DNA of 64,000 bases from Ischnura elegans. Taxonomy: Eukaryota; Arthropoda; Insecta; Odonata; Coenagrionidae. Every line of letters starts with the position of its first letter. The stretch's first letter is position 1. A program made the position numbers and the translations under genes. Shown here in pieces: positions 1 to 10,093 of the stretch. Location: positions 3,286,001 through 3,350,000 of the forward strand of contig NW_025791658.1 of the NCBI RefSeq assembly GCF_921293095.1. Direction: 5' to 3'. The notes beneath the pieces were generated by a model. It made no database searches. It was given only the letters and a program-made list of their open reading frames with translations, and was not told the origin of the DNA.

Positions 1-394
1 CGGAATCGTATCGTGATTTTTACATATATTATTCATTAAAGTATGAGCTAAAGATTGTAAAAGAAATCAACTGCCATCGAGGTGCAAAAGAGGTGTTACG
101 ATAATAGAATTATTATGCATAACAGGCGAAAAGGTAATTCATCCGGCCGCTATGGCCGCATGGCAACGGCTAAACTATTGAGTAAACAATGTCAATCATG
201 GAAAGCATACGTAAGTACGCAACTAACGCATCCGTTTATGAATTTTTATTATATATATTATGATTTTGTTATAAATAGAATTTGTATGCTATATGTTTTA
301 TGTCCACTATTAGGTTCAAGTGGTGAAGTTTTCTATACAAGGGAGGAGATTTTTGCAATGGTGAGAGACTATTTCCGAGACTCAGCGCCTTCCG
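1..394. other. No recognisable gene
   Basis: AT-rich sequence. A 123-codon open frame crosses it, but the frame has low-complexity composition and no recognisable motif, and it runs into the antisense LINE tail that follows. I see nothing else here. Confidence 0.6.
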
Positions 395-700
395 TTTCTT
401 ATTATTATTATTATATTGTACAAGTTACAAGTTGGCTATTTGCCAGGTGGTAACAGTTTATACAAAATAAAAAGAAAAACAAAAATATTGCAAATGAGAA
501 ATACATTACCAAAATGAAACGAGAAAGTGAATATTTAAAATTCAATGATATTAATTTTCCAATATAAATCCTCTACATCTCTTCTTGAAAATCCTTACGT
601 TGTTAGGGTAGGGCTTAAACAGTTCTGCAGGGAGTCTATTCCATTCTGTAATCGTCCTGTGGAGGTACGAGAATTTCTTTACGTTAGTCCTTTGCGGCCG
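395..700 (-). mobile_element. 3' end of a non-LTR retrotransposon (LINE)
   Basis: Read on the minus strand, about 690 down to 570 encodes a typical LINE reverse-transcriptase C-terminus, with RTITEWNRLPAELF followed by NNVRIFKKRC and a stop. An AT-rich 3' UTR follows and ends in a TAA/ATT microsatellite (plus strand 398-419), the usual 3' terminus of such elements. The copy is 5'-truncated. Its antisense strand happens to be open, and it forms the first 50 or so codons of a longer plus-strand reading frame that starts at 545. Those codons are therefore not part of the transposase downstream. The clade (Jockey- or CR1-like) is not certain. Confidence 0.7.
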
Positions 701-704
701 GCAT

Positions 705-1517
705 TTCATCTAAAAAAAAAAAGTGAAAGTGAAGTTTATGAAGTGCTCGAAAAAGTAATTTCCACGCAACTGAGGCGTACTTATTCGATCCCGGATCACT
801 GCAAGCAGAAGATTAGAACTCTGTTGCACGAGTTTCAGCGAAGGTGGCAGCGATTAGGACGGACGGACAAGAGCTTCTTGCGGAACAACGAGGGATGGCT
901 TCAGGTCAAATTAAACCTCTCAGATGACGAAGCTCCAATGAAATCGACACCAAGTCTTGTAAAAGGGCGCCCAATCGTGGATTTCCGTGAGAGGACGATG
1001 CGCAGGCGGGCAACTTCTCTGAGATTGAGATCAAGCCCGGAAGAGTTGGCCTACGCAGCACAGATGGGCTTCCGAGCCGAGAAAAATTTTGATGCTGCAG
1101 CGGTAGCGAGGGATGTCACTCTAACGCCATCGCAAGGGAAACAATGCAGTAGGCAGTCGCTCGGCAGAGTGGATAGAGGCAGAAGCGCAGACCTTGACGC
1201 CAGAGCACGCATTGGGTGTTTACATCGACTCGGGCGTTACAAGAAAGGGGTACCAGAGTTTTCGCAACGCCCTTATGAAAATAAATGTAAAGGCCTTGCC
1301 GCCGTACAAGATCCTCAACTCAGTAAAAGTTACTTGCTGCCCGTGAAAGGATTCTATTGTGATAACTCCTTCCTGCGGAGAGGTTACCCTGCAAGCCTTG
1401 CTGGACTACACAATAGACAGGATTTTGCTGCTCCTGCGAGAGGTGCTGTCTACTTTATCTGCTGCAAATATCCGTCATTTGCTGCTCATCTGCAAATGGG
1501 GCTGTGAGGGGAGTTCT
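705..1517 (+). pseudogene. RAG1/Transib-like transposase relic, N-terminal segment
   Basis: Seen: an open frame to about 1,120 contains KGRPIVDFRERTMRRR and SPEELAYAAQMGFRAEKN. From about 1,200 the recognisable protein continues in another frame: PEHALGVYIDSGV, RNALMKINVKALPPYKIL, an in-frame stop at about 1,344, LQALLDYTIDRILLLLREV, then HLLLICKWGCEGSS ending at 1,517. Known (from memory): this order of motifs matches a widespread family of uncharacterised proteins in aphids, cnidarians and other invertebrates, related to the RAG1 recombinase core and to Transib/Chapaev-type DDE transposases. In that family the final motif usually reads CDGSSGHS with a candidate catalytic Asp. Here the codon is GAG (Glu). 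Frameshift, stop and insertion show the gene is dead. The superfamily name is an inference. Confidence 0.6.
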
Positions 1518-2571
1518 GCGCCCTGATTATGTAACTGTGAGAAGGGTGAGAGCGATGTCGTTGCCAGGGGCAACGCGATTCCCACGACGGAAGGTGATAG
1601 CAGCGATTATGAAACCGTGATCGCTCCCTTTATCACGCTGCGAGCGTCATCGGCCTATCACGTTCGAAACTCATGGTGACAAGCATATGCTGACATAAAA
1701 ACGAGCACTAAATACATATATTAGCAAAAAATTATTGTTTATTTAATTTAAAAATGCCCTATAATCGATTAAAAACCAATATAATTCTTAATTATTTCAA
1801 CTGGAGTGCTCTGTTGACTTTATAATTGCCCTCGTTGTTCAATTGTTATACACGCATTGTGGTGAATTCGATTGAGCAGCATTATTTTCACACAGCAAAT
1901 TGGAAAGTACTGCTAATTGAAGTACATCCGTGATTCAAACGTCGATTACTTTATATCGAAGTTAAATTATCAACATTTGCCAAGTACGTTCTCCAACATA
2001 TCAACATCGTTAAACTCCTTTTCAATTTTTAATCATCATAAATCAACTATTAACTAACTATTCAAATCGCTAGCGCGATTACACTTCCATTATCATTTCA
2101 ACATTAATTAGTTTCAATCCAAGGTCACGACTTTTCGACCATTCTCTACGATGTAGCAAATAATTTGCAGCATCTCCCGGCGAGCATTAGCATAATAGAT
2201 TACGTTATCACACATCTAAAAGTAATACTACACTTTCCCCATAACTTTACCATAATACGAGTACTTAATTATAATATTATCTATTGGCGAAGCGAAGTAC
2301 TTAGCTTTGAACTGCCTCCATTTTATGTTTTAGTTGTTTGTTATTGTTATTTCAAACTCTCTGCAGACGACGTATTCTCGGACAGAGATGTGTCGAAGGA
2401 TTTCATTGGCTCTTCAGATTTCTCAATGATACCAACCTCACGCGCTCGTACCTGTATGATACGCGCGATGACAGTGGCTTACATGATCGCGTGATACAGC
2501 GGAACGTGATAGGAGAACGTGATGGTCATCTCTCGCCGTCGTCGCTGTCACATTTACATAATCGAGGTGCT
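1518..2571. mobile_element. TIR element inserted in the RAG1-like transposase relic
   Basis: The transposase reading frame breaks after codons for GSS (1,517) and resumes with GHSNYNQRF at 2,572, so the 1,054 bases between are an insertion. Its ends are inverted repeats. The left end starts GCGCCCTGATTATGTAA, and the right end read in reverse starts GCACCTCGATTATGTAA. Similarity continues for some tens of bases, with repeated TATCACG motifs on both flanks. The target duplication is at most 2 bp (CT). An open frame of 109 codons at 2,165-2,494 has no recognisable domain. A second copy of the right half lies at 54,347-54,825 and ends at the same boundary. The superfamily is unknown. Confidence 0.6.
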
Positions 2572-2821
2572 GGTCACAGTAACTACAATCAGAGGTTTGT
2601 GGATAGCAATGAAGAGTCTTTGGATGATTCGAGTGTAATTATAACAACGCTAGTTCCGCTGCGGCTTTGCACTTTGCAAGGAAATACCGTAATATGGCAA
2701 AATCCGAGCCCATCTTTCCCGCGATTTTTTCGCCCTATCAAGATTGAGTTGATGAAGGAAACAGTGGAGTCAATCCACGCGCAGATAAGCGAAATTAAGC
2801 AGCAGGAGTTGAAGCTAGTTG
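2572..2821 (+). pseudogene. RAG1/Transib-like transposase relic, central segment
   Basis: Frame GHSNYNQRFVDSNEESL, then SVIITTLVPLRLC, NTVIWQNPSPSFPRFFRPIK and a charged helix ending KQQELKLV. The pattern 'VPLRL..W.NP.PS..R..RPIK' is the segment that follows the CDGSS-type motif in the family described for 705-1,517. Joining at GSS|GHS restores that order without a gap, which supports one ancestral gene. The segment stops where the LINE fragment begins. The frame is open across it, so decay here is mild. Confidence 0.6.
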
Positions 2822-3538
2822 ATTATTTGTAACAAAGCATCCCAACTCTTAGGCTTTATACATAGAGTTACCAAAGATTTTACGGACCCTAATATTATGG
2901 CTATCTTATTTAAATCTTTAGTTCGTTCAATATTAGAATACTGTGCTGTTATCTGGTCCCCATTCTATGATAGTCATATCAATAGACTTGAAAAGTACAA
3001 AAAAAGGTAATCAGAATGATAGGGTACTAGTTGGGTTATTCATACCTGGATACACCATATGAGGAAATTAGAAGTGCTTCCAACCGTCCATACTTGAGTC
3101 AAAGACGACAATTATATCACCTCGAATTTTTAAAGAAATTGGTAAATCGTAACATTTTTTCAGAAGATTTGTTTAATATAGTTTCCTTTAATACACAAAC
3201 TTTTAATCAACGTCATCCCCTGCTGTTCAATGTTCCTTTTGCCAGAACTAACTATATGTATAACCACCCAATATTCAGAATGATGCGCTTGGCTAACTCC
3301 AACCAGGAAACATACTTATCAATTCATCCTCGTTAAAATTCACATTTTATACTGTTAGTGTATGTACCTTGGTACAGTGTATGTACAGTGTAGTTTAAGT
3401 ACCTTGGTTTGGCTACCAGCATAAACTGAATATAGGGATGATATTTTTATGTTATTGAACTTATTACAACTGATTTTATATTTGTAATGTATAATTCTTG
3501 TCAAAGGGTAACTGCCCGTTTATGAATAAATGAATGAA
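2822..3538 (+). mobile_element. 5'-truncated LINE (Jockey/CR1-like reverse transcriptase C-terminus)
   Basis: Two adjacent frames (2,819-3,010 and 3,031-3,336) encode the RT C-terminal region: NKASQLLGFIHRVTKDF, then LFKSLVRSILEYCAVIWSPF and INRLEKYKKR. After a frameshift come RRQLYHLEFLKKLVNRNI, then HPIFRMMRLANSNQE near the end. This 'LVRSILEYCAVIWSP' block is a hallmark of arthropod non-LTR elements. About 200 bases of 3' UTR follow and end in a short GAATAAAT/GAAT repeat at 3,521-3,538. The element sits between the central and C-terminal segments of the RAG1-like relic and must have inserted into it. No clear target duplication is visible. Confidence 0.8.
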
Positions 3539-4509
3539 TGATGCAGTGATCAACGGCAAAAAGGTGTGCGTCACCTATAATCTCGCGTTAACTATGATTG
3601 ATGGTAAAGTGTGTAATGCCATCACAAACACATCAACGCAAAAATGTCATATTTGTACGGCGACCTCGAAAGAATTCAATGATATTGACAAAATAATGGC
3701 TCGACCTATACAAACGAAACAATTGCAGCTAGGACTTTCAACGCTACATGCCTGGATAATACGTATTTTATAATGCTGCTTGCACGTCGCTTACAGGCTA
3801 GATGTGAAGGTCTGGCAGATCCGGGAAGCTCAAGTAAAAAAGCGAGTCGAAGAAAGAAAAAAAACACTCAGCACGGCTTCAAGTCCGCACTAGGACTGAT
3901 AATAGTCGATCAGCCAAAGCAGGTGCATGGGAGCAGTAATGACGGTAACACGGCTAGCCGGTTTTTTGAAAATGCTGCTACAGCAGCAATGATTACTGGG
4001 CTGAATTAGACCTCCTTAAACGATTCCATAGTATTCTGCAAGAGCTGTCTTGTGGGCACGATATTGAGCCAGATATATGCGAAGAATACGCTATAGAGAC
4101 AGCTCGGCTCTTCGCTAACTTATATCCGTGGTATTACATGCCGACCAGCGTGTATAAAATTCTAATGCACGGAAAACAAGTTATATCCGAATGCCTGTTA
4201 CCTATTGGGTTGATGTCTGAGGAAGCGCAGGAATCAACCAATAAGTTAGTAAAGCTATTTTGACGGGATTACTCCAGGAAGTGCTCAAGACTCGAAACAA
4301 TGCACGATGTTTTCATGAGGCTGTTGGTGCATTCGGACCCAATCATTTCTAGTGAACGGCCACTCCCGAAGAAGAAGCTTAGATCATTGAGCAGCGATGC
4401 CTTAAACATGCTGATAAGTCCACCTCCGATTGCATCCAATGGCCGCGACATGGAGGACTCTACATCGAGCTTGCAGTCAAGCGATTCGTCCAGCGACGAA
4501 GAATTCTAA
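3534..4509 (+). pseudogene. RAG1/Transib-like transposase relic, C-terminal segment
   Basis: In order: KVCVTYNLALTMIDGKVCNA, a CHICTATSKEF Cys motif and LGLSTLHAWI (to about 3,757). A frameshifted piece CCLHVAYRLDVKVWQIREAQ follows, then ALGLIIVDQPKQ with SSNDGNTASRFFENAA. From 4,004 the next frame gives ELDLLKRFHSILQEL, LFANLYPWYYMPTSVYKIL and LPIGLMSEEAQESTNK (4,213-4,245), then a stop at 4,261. RDYSRKCSRLETMHDVFMRL and an acidic Ser-rich tail end at 4,509. Known: the block with a histidine or lysine region, then 'SEEAQE..NK', aligns conceptually with the RAG1 region holding its third catalytic Glu (ASEGNESGNK). I infer the Glu at 4,219-4,233 is the counterpart. At least two frameshifts and one stop make it non-coding. 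Confidence 0.62.
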
Positions 4510-4525
4510 TTTATTTGTTTTGTCA

Positions 4526-5360
4526 ATATCCACGGAGAAAAAATTAGTATGCTGCGATTTGCTGACGACATAGCAGTCATAGCCGAGACAGGAGGATTTG
4601 AAGAAGACGTTGACAAACATGGAAAGGACAATGGCTAGATATCAGCTGAAAAACAACAAAAAGAAGACTAAGATATTAGTTTGCAGCAAAAGAGAGGAGG
4701 CTAAAACAAACATCAACCTAGGCCAGCATAAGCTTGAAGAGGTGAACGAGTTCTCTTACCTGTGAAGCCGAATTACCAGCGATGGACGGAGCAAGAAAGA
4801 AATACACAGTAGAATAGCGCAGGCGAAGAGCGCTTTCTACAAAAAGAAGAATCTTCTTACAGCTGAAAGTACCAGCATAGAAATAAGGAAACAATTCATC
4901 AGATGCTACATATGGAGTATGTTTCTCTATGGAAGCGAGGCTTGGACGTAGACAGCAGCAGAGAAGTCAAGAGTGGAAGCATTCGAAAAGTGGTGCTATA
5001 CATAAGAATGATGAAGATAAAATGGATTGACCGTGTGAGTAACCAGGAAGTGCTGAGAAGAGTGGGAGAAAAGAGAAGCCTCCTAAAAACATTAAGCAGA
5101 AGAAGGGACAACTTAGTTGGCCACATTTTGAGGCACGATGGTCTGATGAAGACAATCGTTGAAGGACAAGTGGAAGGGAAAAAGGGCAAGGGACGGCCCC
5201 GAATGAGTTATATAGGACAAAGGGTTATAAAGAACGTAAAAGAGAATAAATATGTAGCTATGAAGAGATTAGCGGATAGGAGAGAGAAATGGAGAGCTGC
5301 GTCAAACCAATCTCAGGATTGTTTTTTTTTTTTTTTTTTTTTTTTACAAATGATGATGAT
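4526..5360 (+). mobile_element. RTE-type LINE fragment with reverse-transcriptase active-site region
   Basis: Starts IHGEKISMLRFADDIAVIAE, where the FADD box (4,558-4,569) is the catalytic Asp pair of the RT palm. It continues through thumb and C-terminal sequence with several frameshifts and stops. The best-preserved part is 5,020-5,310: WIDRVSNQEVLRRVGEKRSL, then NLVGHILRHDGLMKTIVEGQ and KGKGRPRMSY. The tail is CTGCGTCAAACCAATCTC, a T-run and ATGATGATGATG, the trinucleotide tail typical of this family. The endonuclease and most of the RT are missing. It lies directly after the RAG1-like relic. Confidence 0.82.
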
Positions 5361-5971
5361 GATGCATTTATTGCTTCCTAATTTTTATCATTGTCATTAA
5401 CGACCAATACTTTAATGTTTCTTATCACTTTTCTTGAATTCTGGACCCGCATATATTAACTTTGTAGAGGCGCCCTTTACCCACCCTTCTTCTCTAGCGC
5501 ACAGCATGCAAATTTAGTACTGTTTTACTCTCTAAGCGCTGCTTCCGGCCTTATGCGCCGTATTTGGTTGTAATATCATTTTTTTTAGAGTATGTATTAC
5601 ATTGTATTGTATGTATTAGTACAATATGTATTAAATTCTAGTGTTTCGTTTCTATGCGAGTTGAAAAATTGTACGCAGAAACTTCAGTACAAAACATATT
5701 TTTTGCATGAAACGTGAAAGTGTTTCGCTAAGGTGTTTGCTAAAATAATTTAGTTCATTTTGTAACAGATTTGTTTCCAACGACGATAAGTATTGACCTG
5801 AAATTTTTTAAATTTGATTCCATTAAAATTTGTTTTGAAAAATATATTTTTTCCTAAATTGTGAAAATAACTAAATCTGAAAAATAAAACACGAAATATC
5901 ATAAATATTGAAAAATTGATGCCACATTTGATTTAAGCGGACTTTAAAACATGTTTTTGCATATTTTTGAG
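5361..5971. other. No recognisable gene
   Basis: AT-rich spacer between two RTE fragments. No motif, tandem array or inverted repeat that I can support. Confidence 0.5.
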
Positions 5972-6292
5972 TTGATCCGAGTTAGTAACGAGGAAGTCCT
6001 AAGAAGGGTAGGAGAGAAGAGAAGCCTCATGAAAACCTTAATAAGAAGCCGGAACAACCTTATAGGCCACATCTTGAGACATGATGGCCTGATGAAGACA
6101 ATCGTCGAAGGACAGGTGGAAGGCAAGAATGGAAAAGGAAGACCTCGAACAAAATATATGGAACAAGTAAAGAGAGATGTGAAAGAGAAGAAATACGTAG
6201 GTGTGAAAAGATTAGCTGATAGGAGAACTAAGTGGAGAGCTGCGTCAAACCAATCCTAGGATTGTTGACCAGTGATGATGATGATGATGAGT
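5972..6292 (+). mobile_element. Second RTE-type LINE 3' end
   Basis: Encodes IRVSNEEVLRRVGEKRSLMK, then NNLIGHILRHDGLMKTIVEG, GKGRPRTKYMEQVKRDV and ADRRTKWRAASNQS, with an intact stop at 6,257-6,259. It is the same family as the copy ending at 5,360 and carries the same CTGCGTCAAACCAATC sequence, followed by GTGATGATGATGATGATGA. The frame is open over this segment. It is 5'-truncated, as expected for incomplete target-primed reverse transcription. Confidence 0.85.
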
Positions 6293-6365
6293 AGAATTTT
6301 AAGACTTTTGTCCGTCTAAAGTGGGGTTTGGTCCCACAGTGCGACGGCGGTAGGAACGGTGTTAT

Positions 6366-6466
6366 TCATAAACATGATCACAAGAGCGATCACTTTTCCG
6401 TTCGCGAAAAGCAATCTAGTGACCACTTTCCGCGACGACAAAAAATGACCGTGCGATTCAGGCTTT
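6366..6466 (+). mobile_element. Fragment of the GATCA-rich MITE family
   Basis: About 100 bases match the right half of the element at 24,986-25,438: GATCAC..GAGCGATCACTTTTCC, a CGCGA-rich stretch, then TGACCGTGCGATTCAGGC as the terminus. The left end is absent. Confidence 0.6.
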
Positions 6467-6655
6467 AACTGTGATCGCGATCACACACGAGAATCACTCA
6501 TAAAATTGAGCAGTGATTTGTGACGCTGCTATTCCTGTTATGTCGTCCAATGAGTTCTCCGCAAAACGAACGAATAAATTTATTGAAAATTGGAAAATAA
6601 GACGAAATATTTTTTTGAGCGAATAGTTCTGATTCTGAATTTATATTACGATAAT

Positions 6656-7307
6656 AGGGTAGTTTCCTTCATCAAAGAAAACGAAAGGCATTGATTGCGA
6701 TTCGTTACCCACCATTAGTGTATTCATAATATACAAATTATTTGGTTTTAGAAATCCCAGTTTAGACGAATGGCAATTGTCAATTTTTATCCTCATTTGA
6801 AAAAGGCCACATTGGCGCCCATGCGATGCCACTCCACGTGACGTCACAGGGACCTAGTTTCTATACGAGTAGATAGGAGTTTTACATCGTCTTGAGATTA
6901 CCAATGCATGCATGGGGCACAAAGCTCAGGGAAACATGTCTTAATAATCACCTATTAACATTGGCTAAGGTCGGAAAGTTTCCTTCGTTTGATAGGATAT
7001 TAATAATACTTATTTAAGCCAAGCGCTAACTGCTATCAGGGTACTCTGCTACCTGCATTGTATCAGCACTCAAAGCCTCGCCCCAAGGTCACCTTTCTTG
7101 CGGCAGCGGGAACCAGAACGACGTCACACGGAGTTTTCCCGGCATTCATACTTACCCGTCGCGTTTTCGCGCGCTTGAAAATTTTCACTTTTCATTTAAT
7201 CGCGAAAAATAGATATCGTCATTTAAAAATCTAAAAACGTGAAATACTTACTCCAGGAGTAATAATCATTCCATTTAGGCAATAAAAAGATAATAGGAAA
7301 CCACCCT
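6656..7307 (-). mobile_element. Family A MITE, copy 1
   Basis: One of six copies in the window of a non-coding element of about 650 bp. Terminal inverted repeats begin AGGGTRGTTTCCT. Shared internal landmarks are CTCCTGGAGTA, TTCAAGCGCGCGAAAAC, GGCTTAAATAAGGATTATTA, TGCATGCATTGG and GTGACGTCACGTGGAGTGG. Flanking AT/TT suggests a 2-bp target duplication. No transposase frame is present. The superfamily is unassigned. Confidence 0.85.
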
Positions 7308-7410
7308 TTTAGAAAATTTGGTGTTGTAAAGGAATTGATAAGTGGCAATCATTGAAATCCCGTCGGAATTTTTAACAACTTTTATATCCAAACCGTTAGC
7401 TGTATACATC

Positions 7411-7458
7411 ATAAAGGATGTCTTATATACCACAGAAGATGAATAAGACATCCTTTAT
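7411..7458. repeat. Perfect 16-bp hairpin
   Basis: ATAAAGGATGTCTTAT at 7,411-7,426 is repeated in perfect inverted form at 7,443-7,458, with a 16-base loop. Nothing else in this stretch (7,308-7,681) is recognisable. Confidence 0.8.
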
Positions 7459-7681
7459 TATACGTAACATCGCTGCAGTTGGTAGCAGTGGTAGCAGGCG
7501 AAGCTATAGCTTAGATATAGATATATCTTTACCGTATTCATAGTGGTAGTGATTTCGAGTATTTAGTGATTTACAGGGTCCGTTCAATAAGCATCGGGAC
7601 TGCTTCGCTGTAGCCTCAACAATGCGGTTGTTAGGGGGTCCGCCTTGTCGGCTAAGTAGAAGGGTCCCCCACCCCTCAGGC

Positions 7682-8530
7682 ACACTTTACTGTCGGCGTC
7701 AAAATGATGTGACGCTGTACTTTGCAAATTTATATCTAGGCTTTAGTGCATACCATAACAAAAAATAATACGTCATTTTAAAGGAAATTTTATTCCCAAT
7801 TCTAAATTTACTTTTTGTTTTATGAAAATTTCAAAAGTCAAGACACGCGAGCGCTATTAATGACTCCGCGCACCATAAAATAAGCCGCTTTGTCAACTTC
7901 ACGAACTTTGTAACTCAACCCAGAGAAAACTACTACGTCTACAGTATTCATCTTCCACAATAAGTTGCAAACATTAATGAATATAAATAAAATGGCTTTA
8001 TCGTATTTTTAGAACGCATATTTTGTTGTAAAATAACGAAAATGTTTAAACACTATCTAGTCCTACAGTTTACACCGAAAGAAAAATATAAAAATTGATG
8101 GAAACACTTTTTAATCTATTTGCAATTTTTCTGTGATCCATAATCAAGAAAAATATTGATATTTGTGAATGTCATGTTGCTAAACGGGTCCGCGCCGGGT
8201 CAGCGCCGGTTACCAGGAAGCAAAATTTCGTGCGCAAGACATGGAAACGCAGCTTTCGTTCGCTCCGGCGTAGTTTTATAATGCCCATATATAATCTATA
8301 CTACCTAAAAATGATGTTGACAAAACGGCTAATTTTATAATGCGCTGGGTCATTTATTGCACCCGCGTGTCTACATTTTTGAATTTTTCATAAAACAAAA
8401 AATAAATCAGAATTGAGAATAAAATTTCCTTTAAAATGACGCATTATTCATTATTATCGCATGCATTGAAGTCCAGATATAAATTCATAAAGTAAACCGG
8501 CACATCATTTCGACGCCGACAGTAGACCAC
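7682..8530. mobile_element. Foldback / long-TIR element
   Basis: Arms of about 200 bp at roughly 7,685-7,900 and 8,315-8,525 are imperfect inverted copies of each other. ACTGTCGGCGTCAAAATGATG faces CATCATTTCGACGCCGACAGT. The blocks AAAGGAAATTTTATTC and CATAAAATAAGCCG also have counterparts in the other arm. The loop contains GC-rich GGGTCCGCGCCGGGTCAG. No coding content. Exact ends and target duplication are not resolved. Confidence 0.65.
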
Positions 8531-8704
8531 GACAATGGTGAAGTAAATATGTTTTGAATTAACGAGTAATCTTTATGAAAATGGATTCCAGAATGTCATG
8601 GAACTGCCAAGCGAACAATTTTAATAGCCTTTTCTCACCATTTTTGCAAGTCATTTTTTTTTCTTTTCAAGGCCGAAGTAAAACCGTTGACCATTTGATG
8701 ACCT

Positions 8705-9255
8705 CACATACACAGCACAAAATATCCAATGGATATCCATAATGTCCACCACATATCCATATCCATGGGAGATGTCTAATACATATACAATGGATATCCA
8801 TGGCTGGATATCCATCAAGAGTACAACAATGAACATCCAATGGATATCCATGGCAAAATATCCAATGGATATCTATGGCTGGATAGCCATCAAGAGTACA
8901 ACAATGAACATCCAATGGATATCCATGGCAAAATATCCAATGGATATCTATGGCTGGACAACGTGAGAGATCTAAGGCTTTTCTGACGAATACTTTTGAT
9001 GATCTTCTCGGGTTCGGCACTGGGTTAGGTTGCGTAAGGCCTTACCCGAAAAAAGATTTTATCAATGAGTCAAGTAATGGTGGACAACATTTCTTCCTGA
9101 CGACGTAAACAATGGGAGTCATAAATGTCCACAGAAATCTCGAAGGATATCCAATGGATGTCTAATGTATATCCATGGTATGTCCAGATAGAGGACATTT
9201 GGATATCCAATGGGTGCCATGGTTACCAACATGGATATCCAATGGATATCTTTGT
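8705..9255. repeat. ATATCCA-rich minisatellite with 75-bp period
   Basis: Dense repeats of the self-complementary core TGGATATCCA and of CCAATGGATATC. At 8,831 and 8,906 a 75-bp unit is repeated almost exactly (GAACATCCAATGGATATCC to the AAGAGTACAACAAT end). Diverged units flank it to about 9,250. Because the core is palindromic, both strands show long open frames of Met-Asp-Ile-His-Trp-type peptides. These are artefacts of the repeat. Confidence 0.85.
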
Positions 9256-9940
9256 GCTGCGTGGGAAGACATCTTAAAGACGTTTTCATGACCTCGGAGT
9301 TCTCCCTGGGATTGAGATTTTTCTGTATCCGCCACTGCCTGCGGGACTACAGACCACCTCTAAATCCCTAACACCGATATCCTAAATATGCCCTTACCCC
9401 TAGCCCTAACTACAATTAAACCCAAAATCTTATATGATATCACTCAGAATAGATTATAAAAAGATGTCATTCCTTTGATTTTACGACACAAATTTTACGC
9501 GAAATACCCCTACTGGAAATGTTCAATTGCGTTCAATTGGAAAGTGACAAATTTATATCGAATACATGGAAATTCAATTGAACATTGGCACATTCAATAG
9601 AAGTTTTCAATTGAATCGGCAGATTTTTCCAATATAGGGGACCAAGATGACGGCCAAATCACAACGACCCGTGACAGAATAACAACAAAAGCGAAAAAAA
9701 CCAATCGTCTTGGAGATGATAATTCTATAAAGGAAACATCAACAAAGTCGGCACAGCGGACGACGGAAAAAAAAGGACCTTGCTGCGGATGTAATAAGCC
9801 CCACGAAGAGGAGAGAGAGACGGGGAGGGGAAGAAGAGAGAGAGAGGGAAGGGTAATTACCGAACTAAGCAAGGCAGGAGCCTGCAGCATTCCAACCCCT
9901 CTACCTACAGCGTGACCGTAAATATCGGAAAGGCGTTTAT
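9256..9940. other. No recognisable gene; CT/GA-rich approach to a GC-rich island
   Basis: Unassigned sequence. From about 9,760 it becomes GA-rich (GAGAGAGA, GGAAGAAGAGAG). A 128-codon minus-strand frame (9,594-9,980) has low-complexity Ser/Leu/Pro content and no family I recognise. Confidence 0.4.
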
Positions 9941-9946
9941 TCCGTG

Positions 9947-9960
9947 GTTGCCATGGTGAC
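9947..9960. promoter_or_regulatory. RFX X-box-like site
   Basis: GTTGCCATGGTGAC fits the RFX X-box consensus RYYNYY-N2-RRNRAC in both half-sites. X-boxes in metazoans sit within a few hundred bases upstream of ciliary gene starts. Here the site is 134 bases upstream of an ATG in good Kozak context, in a CpG-rich island with a CT-rich tract. Function is an inference from sequence and position only. Confidence 0.4.
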
Positions 9961-10093
9961 GCGGCGGCTGTTGAGTCCATTGTGGTGTGCTCTCTCTCTC
10001 TCTTTTATCCCCCACCCCACACCCTCTTCCTCACTCCCCCTCCAAACACAACATTTCGTATTTTTCGTGCGTCAATTGTCGCCGCCGACCAAG

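Noticed and set aside
545..704. First 50 codons of the 320-codon reading frame as a transposase N-terminus
   Set aside because: The opposite strand encodes a standard LINE RT C-terminus with its 3' UTR and microsatellite, so these codons are an antisense coincidence.
8651..9020. Long open frames on both strands rich in Met-Asp-Ile-His-Trp
   Set aside because: Produced by the palindromic ATATCCA minisatellite; repeats, not genes.
9355..9425. CCCTAA-like words (CCCTAACACC, AGCCCTAACTAC) as interstitial telomere
   Set aside because: No regular period, and the words are few and irregular; arthropod TTAGG arrays are not seen.
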